Shown in pieces: positions 25,832 through 35,671 of a stretch of 64,000 nucleotides of DNA. Below the pieces are notes generated by a model. The model made no database searches. It was not told where the DNA came from and was given only the letters and a program-made list of their open reading frames with translations. The position numbers and the translations under genes are program-made. Position 1 is the stretch's first letter, and each line of letters starts with the position of its first letter. This stretch comes from Luteimicrobium album. Lineage in GTDB: Bacteria; Actinomycetota; Actinomycetes; Actinomycetales; Cellulomonadaceae. The stretch covers positions 4,119,862 through 4,183,861 of the forward strand of contig NZ_BSUK01000001.1 of the NCBI RefSeq assembly GCF_030161555.1, given 5' to 3'.

Positions 25832-26260
25832 ATGAGCCTCGTCTACGCCACACCCGCCGACCTCGCCGCATGGACGGGCACGGCCGCGCCCGCGAACGCG
25901 GTGACGCTGCTGCGGGTCGCGTCGGGCCTCGTACGCCGCGCGACCGTCACCGCCTGGTACGCGACCAACGACACCGGCGCACCGACAGACCCCGACGTCG
26001 TGCAGGCGTTCAGCGATGCGACGTGCGCGCAGGCCGCCACGTGGGCCACGCTCGGGATCGACCCGACGACGGCCGGCGTGGACACGGGCACGGGCGGGCG
26101 GGTCGTCGCGTCGAGGGCCCTCGGCCCGGCGAACATCTCGTACGCCGGCGCGGACGACACCGCGGCGCGGCGCGCGCAGCTCGCCGACGACCTCACCCCG
26201 GAGGCGCTGGGGATCCTCGCGGATGCGGGCCTGGTTCGTGGGGTCCGCACCCACGGATGA
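25832..26260 (+). CDS. head-tail connector protein
   Basis: 142 aa, gp6/gp15-like head completion adaptor: YATPADLAAWTG at the start, helical body (TLLRVASGLVRRATVTAWYA), Pro-rich end. It follows the capsid genes and precedes the head-closure gene, the normal adaptor position. Confidence 0.78.
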   Translation: MSLVYATPADLAAWTGTAAPANAVTLLRVASGLVRRATVTAWYATNDTGAPTDPDVVQAFSDATCAQAATWATLGIDPTTAGVDTGTGGRVVASRALGPANISYAGADDTAARRAQLADDLTPEALGILADAGLVRGVRTHG

Positions 26261-26427
26261 CGCGTGCATGACGCGACCGAATCTCACGCGTCACGCCTCT
26301 GACCTGCGCGTATGACGCAGATGACGCGATGACACGACTTTCTAGGTTGCGGCCCTACGCGCCCGCACACGCCTGAGAGCAACCCGCAGACGCGTCATAC
26401 GCGTCATACGCGTCATCGGAGGCGATC
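26261..26427. repeat. second TGACGC-rich element, 83-bp diverged copy of the one after the primase gene
   Basis: 26286-26368 aligns along its length with 14288-14370 (shared CGCGTCACGC, CTCTGACCTGC, ATGACGCGA, ACGACTTTC/GCGACTTTC and CCCTACGC). It is followed by tandem GCGTCATAC units at 26392-26416, just before GGAGG and the GTG at 26428. No ORF is supported here. It interrupts the head module, where gaps are usually short. Confidence 0.65.
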
Positions 26428-26745
26428 GTGAGCGAGCTCGACGACTTCTTCGTCCACACCGTGACCCTCACCCCGAAGACCGGAGACAGCGGCTACGGCC
26501 CCACCTTCGGCACCCCGACCGACGTGGCGTGCTTCGTCGACGACACCGTGCAGCTCGTCCGCGCCCCCGACGGCGAACAGGTCGTCTCCTCGTCCACCGT
26601 CTACGCGCCGCCCGGTGCACCCGACGGGCCACCCGGGTCGACGATCACGTTCCCGGACGGCCGGGTCTCGACCGTCATCACGCAGGCTCGCCGCACGTCT
26701 GGGCCGCTCGACCTGCCCGACCACGTCGCATGGACGGTGACCTGA
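26428..26745 (+). CDS. head-closure protein
   Basis: 105 aa from GTG 26428, GGAGG upstream. Beta-rich small protein (FFVHTVTLTPKTGDSGYGPTFG, then GSTITFPDGRVSTVIT) of the head-tail joining/stopper type (SPP1 gp16-like). The stop overlaps the next start. Confidence 0.72.
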   Translation: MSELDDFFVHTVTLTPKTGDSGYGPTFGTPTDVACFVDDTVQLVRAPDGEQVVSSSTVYAPPGAPDGPPGSTITFPDGRVSTVITQARRTSGPLDLPDHVAWTVT

Positions 26746-27083
26746 TGGCGAGCATGCAGCCCGGCAGGTACCGGCCCGGCGCCCTGCGCGCCGCCATCGA
26801 GCGCGGTCTCGGCGTCGCAGCCGAGCACGTCCTCACCGTCTCGAACGCCCGCGTCCCGCACGAGGAAGGCACCCTCGAGCGGTCGGGCGCGACCTCGCAG
26901 AACGGCACGACGGTCGCGATCTCGTACGACACGCCGTACGCGGTCCGCCAGCACGAGGACCTGTCACTGCGGCACGACGAGGGCCGGCAGGCGAAGTACC
27001 TCGAGTCCGCGCTGAACGACGAGGCCCGCACCGTCGGGGACATCGTCGCCCAGGCGGCTCGCGAAGCCCTCGGGAGCAGCTGA
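26745..27083 (+). CDS. minor capsid / HK97 gp10-like joining protein
   Basis: 112 aa. Pattern AAEHVLTVSNARVPHEEGTLERSG...YDTPYAVRQHEDLSLRHDEG...KYLESALNDE is that of the HK97 gp10/minor capsid joining family, located between stopper and tail terminator. Start chosen at ATG 26745, which overlaps the preceding stop; the longer ORF upstream is a shadow. Confidence 0.8.
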   Translation: MASMQPGRYRPGALRAAIERGLGVAAEHVLTVSNARVPHEEGTLERSGATSQNGTTVAISYDTPYAVRQHEDLSLRHDEGRQAKYLESALNDEARTVGDIVAQAAREALGSS

Positions 27084-27523
27084 TGGGCTGGACCACCGAC
27101 CTCCTCGAAGGCGTCGCCCAGATGCTCGCTGACGCGGGCGTGGGTGTGTGGCGGCCCGATGGGCCGGCGTACACCGCGTCCGAGGTCGGGATCGTCGTCG
27201 GGCGCATGCCCGCGTCCCCCGACCAGGTCCTCGCGATCACCTCCTACCCCGTCACCTCCAGTGCCCTCTCGGACACCGTGATCGGTGTGCAGGTCCGCGC
27301 CCGCGGGCCGCGTGGCGCTGACCCGCGGCCCGTCAACGACCTCACGGACGCCGTGTACGAGCACCTCCACGGCGTCGAGCAGCTCACGTTCGGAGGCGTG
27401 TACGTGGCGCACGCCTGGCGCGCGTCCCTCGCGCTCCTGGGCGCCGACGACGCCGGCCGCGAGGAGACGAGCTCGAACTTCTACGTCACGACCGCGCACG
27501 CGTCCGTGTACGTCACCGACTGA
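27083..27523 (+). CDS. tail terminator (minor capsid 3 family)
   Basis: 146 aa. LLEGVAQMLADAGVGVWRPDG, then VIGVQVRARGPRGADPRPVNDLTDAVYEHLHG match the phage minor capsid 3/tail-terminator family that caps the tail tube and joins it to the head. One-base overlap with the gene before. Confidence 0.78.
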   Translation: MGWTTDLLEGVAQMLADAGVGVWRPDGPAYTASEVGIVVGRMPASPDQVLAITSYPVTSSALSDTVIGVQVRARGPRGADPRPVNDLTDAVYEHLHGVEQLTFGGVYVAHAWRASLALLGADDAGREETSSNFYVTTAHASVYVTD

Positions 27524-27611
27524 CCGCCCCGGAGGCGGGACACGTCGCGCACCGCCCGGGCGGCGGGCGCACCCACACGACCACCAGCACACCCCACCAC
27601 CGGGAGACACC

Positions 27612-28327
27612 ATGCCCATCGAGGCCCTCAACCCGACCGTCAACACGACGTGGCGCTGCGACGTCGACGTCGCCTCCGACCCCGACAACCCGTCGTGGGT
27701 GCAGGTCCGCGGACTCAACGCCCTGCAGCCCGTCGTCAACCCGACTACCCAGGACGCATCCGACTACGACTCCCCTGGCTGGGGCTCGGACGCCGTCACG
27801 CAGCGCAAGTGGCAGCTGACCGCGACCGCGCTCCGCAAGATCGACTCCGCCGGGGCCTACGACGTCGGCCAGGAGTTCCTGCGCGGCGCCGCGGACTCCT
27901 CGAGATCGTGCACGTGCGCTGGTACGAGCGGCAGGGCTCCGACGGCGAGGCCTACGAGGGCGACGCCCTCGTGCAGTGGGCACCGAACGGTGGCGACCCG
28001 ACCGGCCTCAACTCCGTCGCGATCACACTCCTCGGGCAGGGCGCCCGCGAGCCGATCACGAACCCGACCGGGGAGGCGACCCTGCCGGCCCTGACGTCCG
28101 CGTCGCCGTCGGCGGCCGCGCAGGGCGCGCAGGTCGAGATCCGCGGTGCATACCTGGGCGGTGCGACGTCGGTGAAGTTCGGGGCCACCGCGGCCACGAG
28201 CTTCCTCGTCGTCAACTCGGCCACGATCGTCGCCGTCGTCCCGGCCGGGTCGGCGGGCGCCGCGAACATCACGGTCGTCACGCCGGCCGGCACGTCCGAC
28301 GCGCTCGCGTACACGCGCGGCGCCTGA
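27612..28327 (+). CDS. major tail tube protein with C-terminal Ig-like (IPT/TIG) domain (frame break)
   Basis: About 238 aa when repaired. The N-terminal ~150 residues are a tail-tube fold (WRCDVDVASDPDNPSWVQVRGLN, SDYDSPGWGSDAVTQRKWQL). The C-terminal ~80 residues are an IPT/TIG domain (PALTSASPSAAAQGAQVEIRG, ATIVAVVPAGSAGAANITVV), a decoration often found on siphovirus tails. One C is missing near 27898-27899; repaired it reads AADSLEIVHVRWYERQG. CCGGGAGA-like site precedes ATG 27612. Confidence 0.85.
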
Positions 28328-28348
28328 CCGACGAGGGAGAGCTGACCC

Positions 28349-28819
28349 GTGGCCGAGCAGTTCACCGACCTGTCCGACGTCCTCGACGGCAACCTCCTCG
28401 AGCTGCCGGTGGCGGGGCGCACCTTCGTGGTGCCCTCGCCGCCGGCGCTCGTCGGGCTCCGCCTGCAACGCGTCTTCGCCGCCGCCTCCACGCCGGCGAA
28501 GCAGCGCACCAACGCCCAGCGCGACCTCCTCGCCCGCGACGAGGAGGAGTTCATGCGCGACGCCCTGGGACCCGTGTTCGACGAGATGGCCGACGCCGGC
28601 ATCACGCTCGAGGTCCTCAAGCACGCCGCGTACACCGCCTACTTCGCTGTGGTGACGAACGTCGACGTGGCGCGGGCGTTCTGGGAGCGTCCGCTGGGGG
28701 AAGCGGAGACGTCGACGAGCACCGACCCCGAACCGTCGACGACTACGCCCGAGGCGACGACGGCGACGGGATCCCCGAGTACTACGACATCCCGCCCGAA
28801 GAAGAAACACGCCTCCTGA
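28349..28819 (+). CDS. tail assembly chaperone, short form (gpG-like)
   Basis: 156 aa from GTG 28349 with GGGAG upstream. The N-terminal ~115 residues (LSDVLDGNLLELPVAGRTFVVP, LVGLRLQRVF) are the actinophage tail-chaperone type, ending in a Ser/Thr-rich tail. It lies between major tail and tape measure genes. It ends in an overlapping -1 frame ORF that continues to 29028, the gpG/gpGT arrangement. Confidence 0.85.
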   Translation: MAEQFTDLSDVLDGNLLELPVAGRTFVVPSPPALVGLRLQRVFAAASTPAKQRTNAQRDLLARDEEEFMRDALGPVFDEMADAGITLEVLKHAAYTAYFAVVTNVDVARAFWERPLGEAETSTSTDPEPSTTTPEATTATGSPSTTTSRPKKKHAS

Positions 28820-29028
28820 CACCGTCCGTCCAGGTCACCTGGGCGGCGATCCTCGACGCGTGGGACGACGTCGAGGTCGACCTGCACGCACGGTTCGGCC
28901 TCGACGTCGCCACCCCAGGTCTCCTGGCCGCCCGGTCGTGGCGGTGGCTGTCTCTGCGGGTCCTCGCGCTCCTCGACCCCCCGTACACGACCCGGCTCGC
29001 GAGGGCCCTCGGACTCACGGAGGCGTGA
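28349..29028 (+). CDS. tail assembly chaperone, frameshifted long form (gpGT-like)
   Basis: A -1 shift within G-GGG-GAA (28696-28702) would join FWERPLG to GSGDVDEHRPRTVDDYARGD and on to TWAAILDAWDDVEVDLHARFG...ARSWRWLSLRVLALL, a typical second chaperone domain. The -1 frame has no start of its own near this domain. A single missing G in that run would look the same, so the alternative of a base-calling error (one continuous gene) cannot be excluded. Confidence 0.7.
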
Positions 29029-29031
29029 CGC

Positions 29032-32000
29032 ATGAGCCTGGACCTGGGGACCCTTGCAGGCAAGATCAGCATCGACGGCGCGGACGCCGCGGAGAAGTCG
29101 ATCTCCGGGGTCCAGGCTGCGATGGCGAAGCTCGCGCAGACACAGGACCCGAAGGTCAAGGTCGGCGCCGACACCGCGGCTGCAACCCAGGGCCTGACCG
29201 GGGTGCAGCGCCTCGTTCAGGACCTGTCTGCGGCGAAGGCGTCCCCGACGGTGGTCGCGGACGCCGCACAGGCACATGCGGACCTGGCGGCGCTCGAGGC
29301 GGAGCTTCGGAACGTGAACCGGACGCGCACCGTCGCGGAGATCACCGCGGACGCGCAGCAGGCGATGCGGACCGCGGAGCAGGTCGACGACCAGATCAAG
29401 GCCCTGAGCAAGAAGAAGGTCGAGATCCCGGTCGACATCGACCAGCACACCACCGAGCGGGGTCTTCGCGGGGCGTCGGAGTCGGTGGAGACGTTCCGGG
29501 ACGAGGCGAAGGCGAACCTGTCCGAGGTCGCGTCCTCGTTCCAGGGGTCGATGGACTCCGCCGTCGACGTCGTGCAGGGCACCCTCGGCGGTGTTGTCGC
29601 GGACCTCGGGCCCGCTGGCCTGATCGGCGGCGCGCTCGCCGCGGCGGGGATCGGTCTCGGGAAGGCGCTGCTGTCGGGGACCGCGGACGCGGTGAACCAG
29701 GCGAAGCAGGACGTGCAGGACCTCGCGAAGGACATCGTGTCCGCGGGTGGCGAGATCAACTCGGTCGACTGGGACTCGAAGCTCGTCGACTTCGGGACGA
29801 CGATCGTGGACCAGAAGTCGTGGTGGGAGGTCTGGCAGAAGGACGCCGTCACGAACCTCGACAAGGTCCGCAAGGAGTCCGAGGCGACCGGGCAGTCCAT
29901 CGGGACCCTGTTGCAGGGTGAGGCCGGCGGCGACCTCGCCGGCGCGAAGAAGACCCTCGACGAGCTCACGAAGTCGTCCTCGGACCTCGAGACGCAGATC
30001 GGGCTCACGACGAAGACGATCGCGACGTCGACCGGTCCGATCATCATCCGCGACCAGGCGCTCGTCGACCAGAACGACGCCACCAAGGACGCGATCAAGG
30101 CGATCTCGGCGCACGTCGACGAGCTCCAAGACGCCGCCGACGCCGCGGACGAGCTGACGGCCGCGACACAGGGCGTCACGGTCGAGCAGGTCAAGGCGAA
30201 CCGGGCCATCGACGACTCGAACAAGGCCCTTCGCGAGCATGCCGCCCTGATGGGCGACACGAAGTCCGCGCAGCTCGACTACGAGGACGCCGTCGCGAAG
30301 GTCGCCGACGGCGTCGCGAAGTACCGCACCGAGCAGATCAAGGCCTACGAGGCGCAGGAGAAGGCCGCGAACGGCGGCAAGAAGCTCACCGACGCCCAGG
30401 AGAAGTCCGCGATCGCGCGAGCCGACGCGGACGTCAAGGCCGGGAAGGCCCTCAAGGACTCGACGCAGGCCGGCCGCGACAACCAGCGCGCCCTCCTCGC
30501 GCTGTCCCAGGACGTCCTGGCGTACGCGGACGCGACGGAGAAGCAGACCGGGTCGCAGACCGAGGCGAACCGCATCATCGCGAAGGGCTACGACGCGTTC
30601 GTCGAGCAGGCTCACGCCGCGGGGATGAGCGAAGCCGCGGCGAAGGCCTACGCGAAGCAGCTCGGGCTCGTCCCGGAGAAGGTCAAGACGACGTTCGACC
30701 TGGACACCCACGAGGGTCAGCTGCAGCTCCAGGCGTTCCTGCAGAAGATCAAGTCGGCCCGCCCGACGCTGCTCGTCGGCGTGAAGAGCTCGCAGTCCGT
30801 CGTCGGCGTGCATGTCGCGAACGGGAAGGTCGACCTCTACGCGGGCGGAGGGAAGATCAGGGGCCCGGGCGGCCCACGGGACGACAAGATCCTCATCGCC
30901 GCATCGAACGACGAGTTCGTCGTGAACGCGGCTTCCTACCGCAAGCACGCCGCACTGGTCGAGGCGATCAACAACGACACTCTGCCGAAGTACGCGGGCG
31001 GAGGAAGGTCAGCAAGACCCCGACGTCGTACAAGGGTCACAGCTTGGAGTACTGGCAGGACCGGTACGCGTCTGGGTCGGACTACCTCGAGCTGAAGCAG
31101 ACGGTCCGTGACGACAAGCGGGACCTCGCCGAGACCGAGAAGTACGGGCCGAAGGACAAGCACGGTAAGCAGCACAAGACCCGGTACGTGCTGCGCGGAC
31201 TGGACCGGTCGGTCGCGACAGCGAGGAGCACGAGGACAAGAAGGCCCTCGAGGACGCGGACACCGCCCGGGCGTTCGTGAAGAAGTACGGCAGCCTCGCG
31301 GCCGCGATCAAGCAGCGCGACAAGGACAAGGCCGCCGCTAAGGCCGCGTCGGACAAGCAGAAGGCCGACACCGCCGCGGCCAAGCAGGCGGCGGCGGACT
31401 TCAAGTCTCTGGGGTCCGATCTCAAGACCGACATCCGCCGTGGGGACGTCGCTGACGCGATCACGGGTGGGCTCGACTCCGCGCTCGGGGTTACGGACCA
31501 GGCGCGGCAGGAGGCCACGTCGTCGACGCTGTCGAAGAAGCAGAAGACCGCGCTGACGACGGCAGCGAACACGGCCGAGAAGTCGCTCACGAGTCTCTAC
31601 GCGGCGGCGGACAAGTACCAGGCGGCGCTCGACAAGGCGAACAACCACCTCGCGGACATGAAGTCGCTCGCCGACTCGGCGGCGTCAGCGGTGAAGGGGA
31701 CGTTCGACCTGTCGGCGGCCTACGTCGCGCCCACCGACGCGACGTCGAACCAGATCCAGCACTCCGACAAGTACGGGAACGTCTGGTACACGACCGACAC
31801 CACGGCTGCGACCAAGGGCGGCTACACGGGCGCCGGCATCACGTCGGCGGCGGACAAGCAGGCGAAGGACGCCACCACCTTCACCAACGCGCTGCAGGCC
31901 CTGCAGAAGAAGCTCGGGACCTCCCCGGCCTCGGAGGCGATCGTCAACCAGGCGCTGTCGATCTTCGCCTCGAGCCCCGAGCAGGGCATCCAGTTCGTCC

Positions 32001-32614
32001 AGGCGCTCAACACCATGAGCGTGAAGGACCTCGGCGCGGTGAAGTCGGACTACAACACCGTCGCCAAGGCGGGGACGTCAGCAGGCCAGTCGCTCACGTC
32101 CGCGAACACCATCGGCGGGCTCACCGCGGCGACGACAGCGGTCAACTCGCTGACGAAGTCGCTGACCGACACGAACAACGCGATCGCGAAGGTCGGCAAC
32201 ACCCTCACGAACGCGATGCTCAAGCCCTTCGGGCTCAAGCTCGACGCCAAGGGCAACGTCGTGAAGAAGGCCGGCGGCGGGCTCGTCGTCGGCGGGCAGG
32301 CCGGCGCGGACTCCGTGCACGCCCTCCTCATGCCGGACGAGTTCGTGTCCACGACGGCGTCCACGGCCCGCAACCAGTCCGCGCTCGCCGCGGGGAACGC
32401 CGGGGCGGTGCTCACGGTGCAGCGGCCCTCGTCGACCCCGGTACCGGCCGCGGCGGCCGGGCAGCGCGTGGAGGTGACGATGCCGCGCGAGCTCGTCGTC
32501 GTCGACACCGATGGGGCGCTCGTCGGGCGGATGAAGGTGGAGGCGTCCCGCGTGGTCGTCGCCCACACGGCCCGCCAGGACGCTCAGGCCGCCTACTCCA
32601 CAGGGAGCCTGTGA
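29032..32614 (+). CDS. tape measure protein (two frame breaks)
   Basis: About 1,194 aa when repaired; the longest gene of the phage, setting tail length. Long helical and Ala/Lys-rich stretches, a hydrophobic segment (LGPAGLIGGALAAAGIGLGKALL), and repeated YAGGGK-type turns. Frame one ends in YAGGG near 31003, where one G is missing (repaired KVSKTPTSYKGHSLEYWQDRY). A second missing base near 31215-31222 leads into EEHEDKKALEDADTARAFVKKYG. Copy 2 of this region is outside the window. GTG/ATG spacing to the chaperone is 3 bp. Confidence 0.88.
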
Positions 32615-33414
32615 TGACGTTCGCTTCGACGTTCGACACCGCGAGGAACCTGGTCCAGCTCGTCATCGACGGGCGCGACACCGGGTGGTCGACGGCTACC
32701 TCGGTGACGGTCACGCGCACGGTGGCTGGGGCGTCCCCGGTCCCCGTGCGCGGGTCTGTCGCCGTGGCCGTGGTGGGTGGGGTGCTGCTGTCCTCGGACA
32801 ACGAAGCACCCATGGACTCCGCGGTCACGTATGCGGCGACCGCGGTGGGCGACGACGACCCGGTCGCGCTCTCGGGCACCGTCGAGACGACGGGTGCCGC
32901 GTGGGGACTGTGGGTCAAGGTGCCGGGCCGCGCGGACCTGAACTGCCGGGTCCCGCTGCGCGACTTCGGTCAGGTCACCCGCCAGACGCAGGGCGGGTCC
33001 TGGCAGGTCCCGGGCGGGCAGCGAGTCGCCGAGTCGTCCGGGCTCGCGCAGGCGTCCTCGACGCTCGAGGTCGCGACCAGGACCCCGGGGCAGCTCGCCG
33101 CGCTCGCAGCGGTCCTCGAAGGCGCACCCGGTGGGGTCGTGCTCTTGCAGACCGGGCAACCGGCCGAGCCGGAACTCCCGTCCGGGTACTACCAGGTGAC
33201 GTCGTGGTCGACGTCGAACCCGGGCCGTGCACGCTCGGACGTGTCTGGGTGGCGAGTCCACACCCTCACGGTCGACCAGGTCGCGATGCCCGCCGGCGAC
33301 GCCACGGGCTTCTCGGGCATGACCTACAACCAGGTCGCGGACCGGTTCGCGACCTATCAGGACCTCCTGGACGGTGTGCCGACGTACCTGGACCTGGCGA
33401 CGGGGAGCTACTGA
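32614..33414 (+). CDS. distal tail / minor tail protein
   Basis: 266 aa. It follows the tape measure gene directly (GTGATG at 32611-32616; either GTG or ATG could start it). Beta-rich with no low-complexity tail (LVQLVIDGRDTGWSTATSVTVTR, QLAALAAVLEGAPGGVVLLQTG, GYYQVTSWSTSNPG). By position it is the Dit-like protein that closes the tail tube and carries the baseplate. Confidence 0.75.
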   Translation: MTFASTFDTARNLVQLVIDGRDTGWSTATSVTVTRTVAGASPVPVRGSVAVAVVGGVLLSSDNEAPMDSAVTYAATAVGDDDPVALSGTVETTGAAWGLWVKVPGRADLNCRVPLRDFGQVTRQTQGGSWQVPGGQRVAESSGLAQASSTLEVATRTPGQLAALAAVLEGAPGGVVLLQTGQPAEPELPSGYYQVTSWSTSNPGRARSDVSGWRVHTLTVDQVAMPAGDATGFSGMTYNQVADRFATYQDLLDGVPTYLDLATGSY

Positions 33415-33415
33415 C

Positions 33416-34582
33416 ATGTGGCCTGTTCCCGGCGGTTACGGGGAGACCCTGGTCGCCTCGCACGGGCTGCGGGTCTTCGCCGACGTATGGCGGGCCGGCC
33501 AGCCGGTGCGCTGGCCTGACGGGTCGGTGGTGTCGCTGCCGATCACGGGCGGGTCCATCACGGTGGACCGCACCCAGTCGGCGCGGCGCAGCATCAACAT
33601 CACGGTGCCGCCGTTCTTGCGGTCGGGCACCTACACCCAGGTCCCGGCGCTCCCGTCGCTGCCCTCGGACGTCCTGGGCCACTACGGCCAAGAGCTCCGG
33701 GTCCGGCACGCCCTCGTCGCTGCGGACGGGACGCTGCTCGTGGTCCCGGTCGGCCGGTTCCGCATCGACTCCGGCGCCGGGTCGGACCTTGGCCTGACGG
33801 AAGTCACGATCGCCGGCGTCTCGCGTGAGGCCTACGTGGTCGACGACATCTTCACCGCGCCCCGCACGTTCTCGAACCCGTCGGGGATCGCGATCATCCG
33901 CCAGCTCATCCTCGAGACCCTGCCCGACGCGGAGGTCGCGGTGCTGACCCGCCGGGACCGCCGGGTGACGCCGACGACGTGGGATGACCGGTGGACGGCG
34001 ATCAGCGAGCTCGCGGCGTCGCTGTCCGTCCAAGTCTACGCCGACCCGACGGGCCGGTTCGTCATCACGGACCTGCCGACCCTGGCCACGAAGCCGGTGT
34101 GGCGGTTCCAACCCCAGGCGGGTGGGTCGCTCCTCGAGGCGGCGCGGACGTCCTCGCGCACCGGGGTCTACAACCGGGTCGCGGTGCAGGGCTCGACCCC
34201 GGACGGTGCGACGGTCGCGACCACGGGCGTCGACTGGGACAAGGACCCGACGTCCCCGACGTTCTACGGCGACCCCGACACGGGCGCCTACGGGAAGGTC
34301 ACCAAGGTCGTGTCGATGCCCAGCCTGACCACGCTCGCCGACTGCCAGGCTGCCGCGTCCACCCAGCTCGCCCTGTCCACGGGCGGGGCGGAGTCCCTGG
34401 ACCTGGCCACGATCCCGCACGCCGGGCTCGAAGCCCTCGACGTCGTCGAGATCGTCACCGACCCCGGCCGGGTGTTCGCGACAGCACGGCGGCACATGGT
34501 CGACAACTTCACGTTGCCCCTCGTCCCGGGCGGCCAGTTCTCCGTGGCGACACGCGACGTCGGGGCGGTGACGGACTCATGA
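33416..34582 (+). CDS. minor tail protein (DUF5047-like)
   Basis: 388 aa from ATG 33416. N-terminal part (GSITVDRTQSARRSINITVPP, VPVGRFRIDSGAGSD) and a later AAASTQLALSTGGAESLDLATIPHAGLEALDVVEI segment resemble the DUF5047/Tal-like minor tail proteins of actinophages. It probably forms the tail tip hub. No lytic motif is seen. Confidence 0.75.
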   Translation: MWPVPGGYGETLVASHGLRVFADVWRAGQPVRWPDGSVVSLPITGGSITVDRTQSARRSINITVPPFLRSGTYTQVPALPSLPSDVLGHYGQELRVRHALVAADGTLLVVPVGRFRIDSGAGSDLGLTEVTIAGVSREAYVVDDIFTAPRTFSNPSGIAIIRQLILETLPDAEVAVLTRRDRRVTPTTWDDRWTAISELAASLSVQVYADPTGRFVITDLPTLATKPVWRFQPQAGGSLLEAARTSSRTGVYNRVAVQGSTPDGATVATTGVDWDKDPTSPTFYGDPDTGAYGKVTKVVSMPSLTTLADCQAAASTQLALSTGGAESLDLATIPHAGLEALDVVEIVTDPGRVFATARRHMVDNFTLPLVPGGQFSVATRDVGAVTDS

Positions 34583-35444
34583 CCTCCCCGCCGCGATCCG
34601 GCGCATGGTCGCCCAGATGCTCCCCGCCCAGCCCCGGTTCGGGTTCATCACCGCCGTGGACACCGGCCAGCAGCTCGTGACCGTCGCGTTCGAGGACGGG
34701 TCCACGACGACGTCCTTGTCGTGGGCGTCGTCGGCCTACCCGTCCCCCGCGGTCGGTGACCGGGTGTCCGTGGTCCCGCACACCACGGGCTGGCTCGTGG
34801 TCTCCAAGGCCACCCCGCGTCCCGTGCTCGTGCCCGACCAGCAGGTGCTCGTGCTGCCGTCGCACAACTACGGCGGCGAGCAGGAGATCCCGACCGACGG
34901 GTCCGCGCCCGGCGCCTGGTGGTGGGCCGACACCGACGCCACCGACTCGGACTTCTCTCGGACGTTCATCGAGCAGGGACTCTCCGACGCCCAGGCCGGC
35001 GACACCGAAGGGCACCGGCCGCCGTACAACTACCTCCACGCCACGGCGCTGACCTACCCGCTCGCGGCCTCCGTCCCCTCGGGCGCGACGATCTCCCAGG
35101 TCCAGATCATCCTGCGCTGCTCGTCCACGTTCGCCGGCGGCTCCGGCTCGGCCCACCCGGTCGCCCCGATCATGTACGCCCACACCTACACCGCACTGCC
35201 CTCAGGGGCGCCGGCGTGGGCGCCCGGGTACGGGCCGATCCGGTTCCCGACGTTCATCATCGGCGAGATCCAGGTGCTCACCGTGCCCGCCGCGTGGGTC
35301 ACCGCGTGGCTCGCCTCGACCATCGCCGGGATCGGGTTCTACGCCCCCGCCACGTCCCTGGACGCGTTCTTCTCCCACCAGGACAGCGACGGCGACGACA
35401 GCGGTACCGGGCAGCTGCTCATCACCTACTCGGGAGGCTCCTGA
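34579..35444 (+). CDS. minor tail / baseplate protein (possible frame break at start)
   Basis: About 288 aa. N-terminal OB-like domain (RFGFITAVDTGQQLVTVAFEDG, VGDRVSVVPHTTGWLVVSKA), then a longer beta-rich domain with Trp- and Asp-rich loops. The natural start is ATG 34579 overlapping the preceding stop, but it is joined in frame only if CCCC at 34586-34589 gains one C (MTSPAAIRRMVAQML). ATG 34605 gives the uncorrected 279-aa form. Confidence 0.7.
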
Positions 35445-35671
35445 TGACCGACACCCCAGACGGGGCGAGCGACGACACCGCCCAGGCCGCCACCGACCCG
35501 ACACCCGTGGACAACACCACGCCGCCCGTCGACGTGCTCCGGGCGCTCGGCTTCGACCCCGACACGGTGCGGTCCGTGGTCATCACCTCCACGTCCGTGG
35601 TCGCGGTCGCGGCCGACTACCCCGACCCACCCGTCCCCGCGCAGCCCGAGGAGCCCACCGATGCAGACTGA
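35444..35671 (+). CDS. small acidic virion-module protein
   Basis: 75 aa, acidic and Pro/Thr-rich (MTDTPDGASDDTAQAATDPT), with a short conserved core (DVLRALGFDPDTVRSVVITS). The coupling with neighbours is tight. Small proteins like this precede fibre genes in actinophages; role unknown. Confidence 0.6.
   Translation: MTDTPDGASDDTAQAATDPTPVDNTTPPVDVLRALGFDPDTVRSVVITSTSVVAVAADYPDPPVPAQPEEPTDAD

Noticed and set aside
26392..26416. Tandem GCGTCATAC units considered as a CRISPR array
   Set aside because: The units are contiguous without spacers and too short; no cas genes are nearby.
28639..30948. 769-aa open frame on the minus strand
   Set aside because: Antisense of the tape measure gene, with Leu/Arg/Val-rich repeats from codon-position bias and no domain.
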